From an uncultured Eubacteriales bacterium (lineage in GTDB: Bacteria > Bacillota > Clostridia > Oscillospirales > Oscillospiraceae): 64,000 nt of DNA. Positions 24,690 through 33,381 of this stretch are shown here, piece by piece. The DNA lies in contig CABUJV010000002.1 in assembly GCA_902492005.1 (NCBI GenBank), positions 52,964-116,963 of the forward strand, read 5' to 3'. A program made the translations under genes and the position numbers. Positions within the stretch are counted from its first letter, which is position 1; every line of letters begins with the position of its first letter. The notes under the pieces were generated by a model. The model was not told where the DNA came from. It saw only the letters and a list, made by a program, of their open reading frames with translations, and ran no database searches.

Positions 24690-25676
24690 ATGGATTTCAA
24701 CAAGGTGCATTACATGATCGCGGTAGCCGAGCTCAAGAGCTTTTCCAAGGCTGCAGAGAAGTGCTTTATCTCCCAACCTGCGCTGACCCGCTGCATCAAG
24801 AACATGGAGGAGGAGCTGGGGGTTAAGCTGTTCGACCGCTCATGCTCTCCCATTCGGCTGACCTATGCCGGGGAGCGATATCTGGCCGGTATGCGGGAGA
24901 TTCTGGCGATGAAGGGGCGGCTGGATCAGGAAATGTCCGAGATTGCCGCCGCCAAAAGGGACCGGCTCATTCTGGGCATGGCCACCACCCGCTGCCATAC
25001 CTGGCTGCCCCGTATCCTGCCCGCGTTTAAAGCGGAGAATCCAGGGGTGGAGGTCCAGCTCGTGGAGGGCAACAGCCTGACCCTGGAGCAGATGCTCGCC
25101 AAAGAGACCATCGACATTTTTTTCATCGGCACCCAACCGGTGCTGACCGAGGGGGTGGGCTTCATCCGCCTGTGCGACGAAGAGATGACCGAGGTGGTCA
25201 GCCGCCAGCACCCCGTTCTGGCCGGGCTGAAGCTGCCCGACAACCAGCCCAATGTGCTCCAGTACCTGCCGCCCAAACTCCTGGACCGGCTGCCCTTCTT
25301 TTCGGCTACCGCCTCCCAGGGGACCTACTATCTGGCCCGCCGCCTGTTCGAGCAGTACCGGCTCCAGCCTGAGGTGGTCATGGAGATCATCAATACCACA
25401 ACCGCCTACCGCCTGGCTACCAAGGGAAAGGGCTTTGCCATCGCCCCGGTCTCGGTCACCTTTGAGGAGAAGTTCGACCCCACCCCCCTGTTCTGCTCCA
25501 TTGAGGAGAAGCCCACCGTGCGCTCCATGGGGATGCTGTACAAGGAAAACCGGGAGCTCTCCCCGGCGGCGCTGCGGTTCATCGAAATGGCCCAGCGGGA
25601 GATCCCCAAGTTTGTGGATACCTGCATCCCCCGGTTCCAGGTGCGCCACGATATTGATTTTTCCTCCGTGCTGTGA
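24690..25676 (+). CDS. LysR-family transcriptional regulator
   Basis: A 328-aa (longer than usual ~300) LysR regulator: N-terminal helix-turn-helix (residues ~2-60, FSKAAEKCFISQPALTRCIKNMEEELG) and an effector-binding domain with LGMATTRCHTWLPRILPAF. Divergent from the amidohydrolase-AbgT-C45 operon, so it is the likely pathway regulator. Three ATG codons are close together (24630, 24684, 24690); GGAGAG 9 nt before 24690 decides for the last. A terminator follows immediately. Confidence 0.86.
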   Translation: MDFNKVHYMIAVAELKSFSKAAEKCFISQPALTRCIKNMEEELGVKLFDRSCSPIRLTYAGERYLAGMREILAMKGRLDQEMSEIAAAKRDRLILGMATTRCHTWLPRILPAFKAENPGVEVQLVEGNSLTLEQMLAKETIDIFFIGTQPVLTEGVGFIRLCDEEMTEVVSRQHPVLAGLKLPDNQPNVLQYLPPKLLDRLPFFSATASQGTYYLARRLFEQYRLQPEVVMEIINTTTAYRLATKGKGFAIAPVSVTFEEKFDPTPLFCSIEEKPTVRSMGMLYKENRELSPAALRFIEMAQREIPKFVDTCIPRFQVRHDIDFSSVL

Positions 25677-25678
25677 CG

Positions 25679-25714
25679 AAAAACCGCCGCGGTTTGATGA
25701 CCGCGGCGGTTTTT
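25679..25714. terminator. Bidirectional terminator between LysR and the AbrB-family gene
   Basis: A 15-bp perfect stem, AAAAACCGCCGCGGT / ACCGCGGCGGTTTTT, with a TTGATG loop. Confidence 0.9.
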
Positions 25715-25732
25715 GGCTGTGGCTGAGACGCG

Positions 25733-26782
25733 CTATGGACCGGCGCCCTCCAGCAGGGAGACCACCAGACGGACGATCTGGGGAAAGACCGATACGACAA
25801 CGATCATACGGATGATCTGCAGGACGTTCAGGTCGGGGCTGTGGACCCCCAGGTCTCCTGAGATCAGCGCCATGTCGTTGGCCCCGGCGGGGGTGGCGGC
25901 CAGCATGGCCTCCCGGCGTCGGATCCCGCAGAAGCGGTGGAGCAGGGCGCTGACCACCAGGCAGTTGAGCAGATAGGCCAGCACCAGCAGGACGATGGGC
26001 AGAAGCAGCACCCGCATCTCCAGCAGGTCGTCCAGACCCAGGCTGGAGCCGATGTAAGCCCCGGAGAGGAGCTGAGCCAGCCGCTTGAGCCATAGGGGGA
26101 CGGCGGCGCGGTTGGTGAGCAGCTTGAGGGCGATGACTCCCAGCATGGCAAAGAGCAGGGCGCCCACCGGCACGCCGGAGCGCTTGCCGGCGATGCCGCA
26201 GACAGCGGCCGCCGCGACGGTCAGCGCCACCGAGGCGGGGTCCTTCCGCCAGTCGGCCGCCCCGGCCTGGCGTGCACCCCCTTCCTCCTGCGGATCGTGC
26301 TGCGTCATGGCTAGGATGAGGGATGGAAAGATGCCGATACCGGCCACGAGACGGGCAAATTGGGCCAGGGCCACATCGCCCGCGTTGGCCCCCATGTCGG
26401 CGGCGATGATGGGAGTGTCGCTTATCCCGCCCGGCACGGCGCAAAAAAAGGAGGTCAGCCAATCCAGTCCGCTGAGCGCGTGGATTGCAAACCCCATGGC
26501 CAGATTCAGGATCAGCATGCCGCCCAGCAGAATCAGAGCCGGCTTGACCAGCTTGGGCATGCGCCGCAGATCCCGCTTCTCCACAGAGGCGCCGATGAAG
26601 GCGCCCGCGGTGATCTGCGCCGCTAGACGGGCGGCGGCGGGCATATAGGCCAGCCCGGTGCCGATGTTGAGGGCCGCCACACCCACCATGGCCCCCACCA
26701 TCATACCGCCGGGGACCTTGAGACGGAGAAAGACCAGGCCCAGGACGGCCCCCGCCGCCAGTGTCAGGAGAAGATGAGACAT
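25733..26782 (-). CDS. AbrB-family membrane protein (AbrB duplication)
   Basis: A 349-aa membrane protein with ~10 hydrophobic segments in two similar halves. Each half has a G-x-x-x-G-Ala-rich entry (LKVPGGMMVGAMVG, then VPVGALLFAMLGVIAL) and the PGGISDTPIIAADMGAN / TPAGANDMALISGDLG pair. This is the AbrB duplication family, once called ammonia monooxygenase-like; E. coli AbrB affects aidB expression but the transported substrate is not established. It is in the same area as the AbgT operon but with its own promoter region, so joint control is only possible, not shown. Confidence 0.85.
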   Translation of the reverse strand: MSHLLLTLAAGAVLGLVFLRLKVPGGMMVGAMVGVAALNIGTGLAYMPAAARLAAQITAGAFIGASVEKRDLRRMPKLVKPALILLGGMLILNLAMGFAIHALSGLDWLTSFFCAVPGGISDTPIIAADMGANAGDVALAQFARLVAGIGIFPSLILAMTQHDPQEEGGARQAGAADWRKDPASVALTVAAAAVCGIAGKRSGVPVGALLFAMLGVIALKLLTNRAAVPLWLKRLAQLLSGAYIGSSLGLDDLLEMRVLLLPIVLLVLAYLLNCLVVSALLHRFCGIRRREAMLAATPAGANDMALISGDLGVHSPDLNVLQIIRMIVVVSVFPQIVRLVVSLLEGAGP

Positions 26783-27018
26783 CTTTGTTCACCTCTGCAC
26801 AAAGAAACGCGGGGAAAAATCCCCGTCGCCCACAGTGTACAAGAAGTCTCCAAATTTGACAAGCGGGACCGCTTTTGGCAGGGCGCAGGTGGATGGCGGT
26901 AAAAAATACTCAAAATACGGGAAAAGGGAGAAAGAAGGGAATATTATCGGTAAAATAATTTTTCATAAAAAATAGTTATGGATAAAGATAAAAAGAAACC
27001 ATGACGGGGCGGGCCGCT
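26783..27018. other. 236-nt AT-rich intergenic region upstream of the AbrB-family gene
   Basis: Contains the 5' region of the reverse AbrB-family gene and lies downstream of the next LysR gene. A minus-strand pair TTATGA / TAATAT with 16-nt spacing near 26940-26967 is a possible promoter. The AT-rich block 26930-27000 contrasts with flanking GC-rich genes and may hold regulator sites. No gene seen. Confidence 0.4.
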
Positions 27019-27891
27019 TCAGAGATGGGGGTGGAGACGCTCACTTTCCACCAGGGTGTCCAGAAAGAGCCGCACCTGCTGCAGTTCGTGATAGGAGCTG
27101 TGATAGAGCACATAGGTGCCCCGCTTCAGGGGGGAGCCGTCCTGGAAGCAGAGAGGGCGCACGGCGCCGTCAAAGTCGTCCAGGCAGGTGCGGGGCAAGA
27201 TGGACCAGCCCAGCCCCAACCGGGCCATCTCCTTGCAGCAGTTGATGTTGTTGGCCGACAGCTTGGTGTTGTAGAGGGGCAGGTCCCGCTCCAAGGCCCA
27301 GCGCTCAATCTGGGAGACCACCGCCTGGTCGGTGTGGCTGGCGATATAGCTGTAATCCTTCAGAGCCCGGCCGGCGTTTTCGTGGCTACACACCAGGCAG
27401 AGCGGTTCAGAGTCCAGGCGGATTCGGCCGTCGCCCCAGGCCCGGTCCCCGCGCAGGATGGCGATGCAGCTCTCGTTTTTCAGGAACTGGTAGTAGAGAG
27501 GGCTGCTCTGTCCAGCCTGGACCGTGACCCCCACCATGGGATAGCGCTGGCAGAAAAGCTTCAGCGCCCAGGGAAGCCGGTAATAGGAGTAGGAAAGAGA
27601 GCACAGGATGGTCAGAGAGCCGCCCACGATGCCCTGGTGGTGGTTGATGGTCCCCATCATTTCCTGATTCAGGCGCAGCATGCTGCGGCAGTAGGGCAGC
27701 ACCTGCTCCCCGACGGCGGTGAAGGAGACCCCCTTTTTGCGGCGCAGCAGGATCGTGCAGCCCAGCTCCTCCTCCAGCCGCTGCAGGCGCTTGGTCATGG
27801 CGGGCTGGGAGAGATAGTATTTCTGAGCTACCTTGGTGATACTCTTCATTTCGTACAGGTCGATGAGAAACTGGCAGTCGCGGCTGTCCAC
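27019..27891 (-). CDS. LysR-family transcriptional regulator
   Basis: A 290-aa LysR regulator. The N-terminal wHTH is clear (residues ~1-60, SITKVAQKYYLSQPAMTKRLQRLEEELGC), followed by an effector domain (~90-285). I place the start at GTG 27891, which has GAAGAGGGGGA just upstream and gives the usual LysR N-terminus. The longer open frame to 28056 would add a Pro/Gly/Arg-rich extension. It lies upstream of the AbrB-family gene on the same strand and may regulate it, or the polysaccharide operon that starts divergently. Confidence 0.85.
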   Translation of the reverse strand: MDSRDCQFLIDLYEMKSITKVAQKYYLSQPAMTKRLQRLEEELGCTILLRRKKGVSFTAVGEQVLPYCRSMLRLNQEMMGTINHHQGIVGGSLTILCSLSYSYYRLPWALKLFCQRYPMVGVTVQAGQSSPLYYQFLKNESCIAILRGDRAWGDGRIRLDSEPLCLVCSHENAGRALKDYSYIASHTDQAVVSQIERWALERDLPLYNTKLSANNINCCKEMARLGLGWSILPRTCLDDFDGAVRPLCFQDGSPLKRGTYVLYHSSYHELQQVRLFLDTLVESERLHPHL

Positions 27892-28238
27892 GGTGTAATC
27901 CCCCTCTTCGGGCCGGGCGGACGGAGAAAGACGCCCGCCGGGGCCGGATAGCAGTATCATACCCCGGTTTTCGCCGGGCGGCAAGAGGGGAGGGAGTTTT
28001 TCGCCGGAACGGCGGATTTCCTGCAGCGGGGACCCGCTGGAAACTGCACGGGACAAGAAGGGGCGGGCCAGCGCCCCCCTGCCCGTCCTTTGGAACCGCG
28101 GGGGGCGCCGTCATATGCGGGGAAAGGCGGAGTCAAATGCCGGAAATAAGCTGTATAATTTCCAATTCTGTACCGTGATCTGAAACAAACTTGCGGATCA
28201 TTCCGCGGTGTATCTGCGCTGTGAATGGAGCGATTCCA

Positions 28239-28267
28239 TTGACGCAGGTGGAGAAACCGACTATAAT
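28239..28267 (+). promoter_or_regulatory. Promoter of the polysaccharide operon
   Basis: -35 TTGACG and -10 TATAAT with 17-nt spacing, 63 nt before the first sugar transferase. The 439-nt gap 27892-28330 otherwise holds no gene I can support; a second TATAAT lies at about 28152 without a good -35. Confidence 0.72.
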
Positions 28268-28330
28268 GATGAAAAATGGGTGCGTGTCAATCCGGCCTGG
28301 CGCACGACCGTGCAGTGGGGGGAGTCCCGG

Positions 28331-28933
28331 ATGTATCGACATTGGAAACGCGGAATGGACGTGGTCCTTTCGGGGCTGGCTCTGCTCGTGCTCTCGCCGG
28401 TGCTGCTCCTTGCCGCGTTGGCCGTCAAGCTGGACTCGCCGGGGCCGGTGCTGTTCCGGCAGAAACGGCTGGGACGGTACGGAACGGAATTCACGATGTA
28501 TAAATTTCGTTCCATGACGGTCGGGGCTGAGCACACCGGCAGCGGCGTATACTCCGAGCAGGGCGACCCCAGGGTGACGAGGGTCGGCAGGGTCATCCGG
28601 GCGGCCAGCATCGACGAGCTTCCGCAGCTCTGGAACATCCTGCGGGGAGACATGTCCATCGTGGGGCCCCGCCCGCCGCTGACCTACCACCCGTGGCCCA
28701 TTGAGGCGTACACCGAGGAGCAGCGGCATATGTTCGACGTCCGGCTGGGCGTCACCGGCTGGGCGCAGGTCAACGGCCGCAAGGCGGTGGAATGGCACCG
28801 GCGCATCGAAATGAACGTGTGGTATACGCGCAACCTGTCGCTCTGGCTGGACCTGAAGATCCTGCTTATGACGGTGCGGAGGGCCTGTTCCAATGCGGAC
28901 AATGTCAACGACGGGGCCACGGTCCGCCGCTGA
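28331..28933 (+). CDS. Initiating sugar-phosphate transferase (bacterial sugar transferase)
   Basis: A 200-aa monotopic phosphoglycosyl transferase of the WbaP/PglC type. It has an N-terminal re-entrant membrane helix (residues ~8-32), the family DSPGPVLFRQKRLGR and MYKFRSM motifs, the catalytic Asp-Glu pair in ASIDELPQLWNIL, GDMSIVGPRPPL, and the C-terminal VTGWAQVNGR. It moves a sugar-1-phosphate from a UDP-sugar to undecaprenyl phosphate, the first step of repeat-unit assembly. First gene of the polysaccharide operon, start ATG after GGGGGGAGTCCCGG. Confidence 0.93.
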   Translation: MYRHWKRGMDVVLSGLALLVLSPVLLLAALAVKLDSPGPVLFRQKRLGRYGTEFTMYKFRSMTVGAEHTGSGVYSEQGDPRVTRVGRVIRAASIDELPQLWNILRGDMSIVGPRPPLTYHPWPIEAYTEEQRHMFDVRLGVTGWAQVNGRKAVEWHRRIEMNVWYTRNLSLWLDLKILLMTVRRACSNADNVNDGATVRR

Positions 28934-28945
28934 AGGAGGACGGCC

Positions 28946-29401
28946 ATGCTGAAGCTCATGTACATCACAAACGATCCGCAGGTGGCGCAGATCGCGGCGG
29001 ACGCCGGTGTGGACCGCATTTTCATCGACATGGAGGTGCTGGGAAAGGTCCGGCGGCAAGGCCACCTCGACTCCGTAAAGTCCCACCATGTGCCGGAGGA
29101 TATCCGGCGGGTGCGGGAGAGGATCGGAAGCAGGGCGGAGATCCTGGCCCGGGTCAATCCCCGGAATCCCGGCACCCAGGCGGAGGTGGACGCCGCCGTT
29201 AAGTGCGGCGCGGACCTTTTGATGCTGCCCATGTGGCGCTGCGCGGAGGACGTGGCCTATTTTGCCGGCTGCGTCGGCGGACGGGACCGGGGAGCGCCTG
29301 TGCGGGCAAAAGGACTTTCCGGTCCCAGTGAGGTGGACAATTGTTGCCTTGCCAGTATTGTTGCACCCGGACGCTTGTCAATCCATAAACAAGGGGCGTG
29401 A
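28946..29401 (+). pseudogene. Truncated HpcH/HpaI-type aldolase
   Basis: Residues 1-~112 match the N-terminal half of an HpcH/HpaI (CitE-like) aldolase: LMYITNDPQVAQIAADAGVDRIFIDMEVLGK, RVNPRNP and GADLLMLPMWR. After CVGGR the sequence loses all similarity and ends in an unrelated Cys/Ser-rich tail. Family members are ~250 aa, so more than half is missing, including the second acidic metal-ligand strand. It has a good RBS (AAGGAGG) and starts 13 nt after the sugar transferase. Loss probably came with recombination near 29280, where base composition also changes. A product could be made but is unlikely to be active. Confidence 0.75.
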
Positions 29402-30039
29402 AGCTGGTGTATCAAAACTACATTAAGCGAGGGATTGCAATTTTGCTGGCTCTATGTGGCATTTTCTGTTTATGGTGGTTGCTACTATTACTGACTATTA
29501 TAATTAAGCTGGATTCTCCAGGACCAGTTTTGTTCCGGCAAAAGCGAATTGGCATACATAAGCGCACTTTTGAGATATTGAAATTCCGCACAATGCTGAC
29601 AACAGCTCCTCCAGATATGCCAACACATCGTTTCTCCAACTCAGGCCAATTTTTAACTCGGGTAGGCCGCTTCCTGCGCAAAACCTCCCTGGATGAGCTG
29701 CCTCAGCTGTGGAACATCCTGGTGGGGGACATGGCGGTGGTGGGCCCCCGGCCTGCCCTGTGGAACCAAGAGGACCTCATCGCCGAGCGGGACAAGTACG
29801 GCGCCAACGACATCCGCCCCGGCCTCACCGGATGGGCCCAGATCCACGGCCGGGACGAGCTGGAGATTTCGGAAAAGGCAGGTTTGGACGGCTACTACGC
29901 CACTCACCTGGGCTTTCTCCTGGACGTGAAGTGCTTCTTCGGCACCTTCCGGGCGGTCTCCCGCCAGGAGGGCGTGGTGGAGGGCGGAACAGGGACCCTG
30001 AAGGGCGCTGGGGACGAGGGTGAGACGGTGTCCAAATGA
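29398..30039 (+). CDS. Second initiating sugar transferase, mosaic gene
   Basis: A 213-aa bacterial sugar transferase (PglC-like): membrane helix at residues ~12-36, DSPGPVLFRQKRIGIHKRTFEILKFRTM, catalytic TSLDELPQLWNIL, GDMAVVGPRPAL and LTGWAQIHGRDEL. It repeats the role of the gene at 28331, with a different sugar preference likely. It starts at GTG 29398, overlapping the stop of the aldolase remnant. The first ~95 codons are AT-rich with many TTG/ATA/GCA codons; from about 29690 the gene switches abruptly to the GC-rich codon use of its neighbours, pointing to a recombinant origin. Confidence 0.9.
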   Translation: MKLVYQNYIKRGIAILLALCGIFCLWWLLLLLTIIIKLDSPGPVLFRQKRIGIHKRTFEILKFRTMLTTAPPDMPTHRFSNSGQFLTRVGRFLRKTSLDELPQLWNILVGDMAVVGPRPALWNQEDLIAERDKYGANDIRPGLTGWAQIHGRDELEISEKAGLDGYYATHLGFLLDVKCFFGTFRAVSRQEGVVEGGTGTLKGAGDEGETVSK

Positions 30040-31124
30040 AAATTCTGATCGCGACCAACCACTCCTACATGCTCTGGCAGTTCCGCCGGGAGCTCATCGC
30101 CGCCCTGCTGGAGCGGGGCCACCAGGTGATGGTCAGCACCCCCTTCGTGGGCCACCAGAAGGACCTGGAGGGCCTGGGCTGCCGTTGCGTGGAGACGGCG
30201 GTGGACCGCCGGGGGGTCAACCTCCTGCGGGACCTGGGGCTGTGCATGGCCTACCGGCGGCTGCTGGCCGCCGAGGACCCCGACCTGGTCCTCACCTACT
30301 CCATCAAGCCCAATATCTACGCCGGCTTCCTCTGCCGCCTCCGGGGCGTCCCCTATTGCGCCAATGTGCAGGGGCTGGGCACCGCCTTCCAGAGCAAGGG
30401 GCTGGCGGAACTAGTGACCCTGATGTACCGGGTGGCCCTGAAGGGGGCCCGGACCGTCTTTTTTGAAAACCAGAGCAACGCTGCCCTCTTCCGGCAGCGG
30501 AACGTCCTGAACGCCGCCCGGCAGACGGTGCTGCCCGGTGCGGGGGTCAACCTGGAGCGCTACGGCTTCCGGCCCTGCCCCGACCACGGGGAACAGGTGC
30601 GGCTGCTGTACCTGGGCCGTATCATGCGGGAGAAGGGTGTGGACGAGCTGTTCTGGGCGGTGCGGCGGCTGCGGGAGACCTATGGCGGCAGAGTGGTCCT
30701 GGCCCTGGTGGGCTTTTTCGAGGACGAGTACCGGGAACAGGTGGAGACCCTGGTCCAGGAGGGGGCCGCCGTATTCTACGGCTTCCAGGAGGACCCCCGT
30801 CCCTTCTACGCTGATGCCGACTGCGTGGTGCTGCCCAGCTACCATGAGGGCATGTCCAACGTTCTGCTGGAGGCCGCCGCCACCGGGCGTCCGGTGGTGA
30901 CCAGCGACATCCCCGGCTGCCGGGAGGCGGTGGAGGACGGGACCACCGGATATCTCTGCCGGGTCATGAACCGGGAGGACCTGTACCATAAGCTGGACGC
31001 CTTTGTCCGCCTCCCCCTGGAGGAACGGGCGGAGATGGGCCGCCGGGCCCGGGCCAAAATGGAGCGGGACTTTGACAAGCAGACCGTGGTGGATGCTACC
31101 CTCCGCGGCATTTTGGGGGATTGA
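30036..31124 (+). CDS. Glycosyltransferase, GT4-like
   Basis: A 362-aa GT-B fold enzyme. N-terminal Rossmann part begins ILIATNHSYMLWQFRRELIAALLERGHQV, with LTYSIKPNIYAGFLC and VQGLGTAFQS. The C-terminal donor-binding half has LLYLGRIMREKGVDELFWA, then SYHEGMSNVLLEAAATGRPVVTSDIPGCREAVEDG, containing the E-x7-E motif of family GT4. It resembles WbpH/CapM-type transferases that add the second sugar to the lipid carrier. It overlaps the preceding transferase by 4 nt. The sugar is unknown. Confidence 0.88.
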   Translation: MKILIATNHSYMLWQFRRELIAALLERGHQVMVSTPFVGHQKDLEGLGCRCVETAVDRRGVNLLRDLGLCMAYRRLLAAEDPDLVLTYSIKPNIYAGFLCRLRGVPYCANVQGLGTAFQSKGLAELVTLMYRVALKGARTVFFENQSNAALFRQRNVLNAARQTVLPGAGVNLERYGFRPCPDHGEQVRLLYLGRIMREKGVDELFWAVRRLRETYGGRVVLALVGFFEDEYREQVETLVQEGAAVFYGFQEDPRPFYADADCVVLPSYHEGMSNVLLEAAATGRPVVTSDIPGCREAVEDGTTGYLCRVMNREDLYHKLDAFVRLPLEERAEMGRRARAKMERDFDKQTVVDATLRGILGD

Positions 31125-31127
31125 TCC

Positions 31128-32243
31128 GTGGGAACACTGTTGAGCGTGACCGCCCTGTGTACCGGTCTGGCCTGGGCGTCGGAGCGGAGCGCCGGGCCCT
31201 TCCCCTGCGGACGAAAGGTCAGGTGGGATCTCTGCCTGTTCCTTGCTGTGGCGGCGTTCACGTTGTTCGTGGGGCTGCGGACCAACTATAACGATACCCG
31301 GGCCTATATCCAGGGTTTTCGAAACGCGGGCACGTTTTCGGAGTTTCTGTCCGATCCGGACAATCTGGACCCGATGCATAATCCGCTTTTTTACGGCGCG
31401 ACCGCCCTGTCCCGCACCCTGACGGACAATTACCACCTCTATTTTCTGGCCTTTGCCGCTCTGGATACCACGCTGTTTTTCCGCTTTTTGCAGCGGTACG
31501 CCGGAGAGCAGGACTTCGGTTTTTCCATGTATCTCTTTTTCTGCATGGGGACCGCAGTCTTTAGCCTAGCAGCCATGAAGCAGGTGACGGCCATGGCGGT
31601 GCTGACCCTGGCCATCCCGGCGCTGCTGGATAAGCGGTGGCTGCGCTTTGGGGTGGTGGTGGCGCTGGCGGGACTCATTCATACCTATGCCTTTCTCTTC
31701 GCCATTCTCCCTCTGTGTGTCAGCCGGCCGTGGAATATGCGGACCTTTCTGCTCATCGCCGGGACCATTCTGGTGATGTGGACTTTTGATAGCTCGATCT
31801 CCACCGTGCTGAGCTACGCCGACTCCATGGGCAAACATGTGGCGGAGTACGAGGTCTTCGACGGCAACCGCATGAACTTTCTGCGGGTGGCGGTCTACGG
31901 GGTGGTGCCGGCCATCACGCTGGTCTTCCGCCGCCGTCTGGTGTCCCGGATGAATCGGGCCCAGCGCCTGTTGACCAATATGAGCGTTATCAGCCTGATG
32001 TTTATGCTGCTGGGCACGGTAAACGGTGCAAATATGTTCGGCCGCGTGGCCACCTACTTCGAGCTGGGGGCCATCTGCATGCTGCCCTGGTGCATCCGAG
32101 AGCTCTTCACCCCCCGGTCCGCTCAGGTGGTGCGAATCGGGGGGGGGCTGTTTTTCCTCGTGTTCTTCCTTTATGATAACCTTGGCTTCTCTCACAGCTA
32201 CGCCACGGTCACTATTGTCGGGTTTCTAAAATCTTTTTCTTGA
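31128..32243 (+). CDS. EpsG-family polysaccharide polymerase
   Basis: A 371-aa membrane protein with ~10 hydrophobic segments. The EpsG pattern is present: FVGLRTNYNDTRAYIQGF early (a conserved R-x-x-x-N-D-T-x-x-Y), a large loop with DPMHNPLFYGATALSRTLTDNYHLYF, and TVNGANMFGRVATYFELG. EpsG/Wzy proteins polymerise repeat units on the outer face of the membrane. Starts at GTG 31128 just after the GT stop (GGGGGATTGATCC upstream). With the flippase at 40432 it defines a Wzx/Wzy-dependent pathway. Confidence 0.85.
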   Translation: MGTLLSVTALCTGLAWASERSAGPFPCGRKVRWDLCLFLAVAAFTLFVGLRTNYNDTRAYIQGFRNAGTFSEFLSDPDNLDPMHNPLFYGATALSRTLTDNYHLYFLAFAALDTTLFFRFLQRYAGEQDFGFSMYLFFCMGTAVFSLAAMKQVTAMAVLTLAIPALLDKRWLRFGVVVALAGLIHTYAFLFAILPLCVSRPWNMRTFLLIAGTILVMWTFDSSISTVLSYADSMGKHVAEYEVFDGNRMNFLRVAVYGVVPAITLVFRRRLVSRMNRAQRLLTNMSVISLMFMLLGTVNGANMFGRVATYFELGAICMLPWCIRELFTPRSAQVVRIGGGLFFLVFFLYDNLGFSHSYATVTIVGFLKSFS

Positions 32244-32265
32244 CTGGACACAGGAGGCAAACGTC

Positions 32266-33381
32266 ATGACGCGAGTCCTGCAAGTGGTCACCTATATGGG
32301 GCGAGGCGGCCTGGAGACCATGCTGATGAACTATTATCGGCAGATCGATCGTTCCAGGCTGCAGTTTGATTTTCTGGTGCACCGGGATTTCCGGGCAGAT
32401 TATGATGACGAGATTGAGTCCATGGGCGGGATCATTTACCGCCTGCCGCCCCTGAACCCCTTTTCCCTGCGGTATCGCAGCAGCCTGGATCGATTTTTTG
32501 GGGATCATCCGGACTATCGGATTGTCCACAGCCATCTGGACTGCATGGCGGGTATCCCGCTGAAGGCGGCAAAAAAGCATGAGGTCCCCGTTCGGATCGC
32601 ACACGCCCACAACAATACACAGGATAAAGACAAAAAATATTGGATCAAAATGCTGTATAAGCGCTCCATTGCGGCACAGGCCACCCAGCTGTTTGCCTGC
32701 GGGCAGGCGGCGGGACAGTGGATGTTCGGCGGCGCGCCGTTCCAGGTGCTGAACAACGCCATCGACGCTGCAGATTACCGCTACACAGAAGAACGGGCGG
32801 GCGAGGTCCGCCGGCGCCTTGGAATCTCGCCGGAAACGTTTGTGCTGGGACATGTTGGAAACTTTGTCCCAGCGAAAAACCACATGTTTTTGCTTGAAAT
32901 CTTTGCCCGAGTGGCCCAACGAAACCCGGACTCCCTTCTGCTGCTGGCAGGCGGAGGAGGCTTGATGGACCAGGCCAAAAACCAATGCCGGAGTCTGGGC
33001 GTCGGGGAGCAGGTAAAATTTCTGGGTGTGCGCTCGGATATTCCCGACGTCACGCAGGCCATGGATGTTTTTGTATTTCCCTCCCTGCATGAAGGGCTTC
33101 CGGTGGCCTTGGTAGAGGCGCAGGCGGCTGGACTGCCCTGCTTCATTTCGGACCGGGTTCCGCCGGAGTGCCGAAAAACAGCGCTCGTCACACAGGTCGC
33201 GCTGGAGGCGGGGGCCGATGTCTGGGCCGAGCGGATACTGGCTGTACGCGGTGCGCCGCGCAGGGACGCCTATCAGGAGATCGTACAGTCAGGATTTGAT
33301 ATTAAAGACAGCGCAGTGCAGCTGCAGAGGTTTTATTTGGAGCAGTGGGAAGCATGGGGAACGATGGAAAGAAGACACTGA
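32266..33381 (+). CDS. Glycosyltransferase, GT4-like
   Basis: A 371-aa GT-B enzyme: N-terminal VLQVVTYMGRGGLETMLMNYYR, typical of EpsF/CapJ-like transferases, then IVHSHLDCMAGIPLKAAKKHEVPVRIAHAHNN. The donor domain has LGHVGNFVPAKNHMFLLEIF and FPSLHEGLPVALVEAQAAGLPCFISD with the E-x7-E site. AGGAGG lies upstream of the ATG. Codon use is less GC-rich than at either end of the operon. Its 3' end overlaps the next glycosyltransferase start by 28 nt. Confidence 0.88.
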   Translation: MTRVLQVVTYMGRGGLETMLMNYYRQIDRSRLQFDFLVHRDFRADYDDEIESMGGIIYRLPPLNPFSLRYRSSLDRFFGDHPDYRIVHSHLDCMAGIPLKAAKKHEVPVRIAHAHNNTQDKDKKYWIKMLYKRSIAAQATQLFACGQAAGQWMFGGAPFQVLNNAIDAADYRYTEERAGEVRRRLGISPETFVLGHVGNFVPAKNHMFLLEIFARVAQRNPDSLLLLAGGGGLMDQAKNQCRSLGVGEQVKFLGVRSDIPDVTQAMDVFVFPSLHEGLPVALVEAQAAGLPCFISDRVPPECRKTALVTQVALEAGADVWAERILAVRGAPRRDAYQEIVQSGFDIKDSAVQLQRFYLEQWEAWGTMERRH

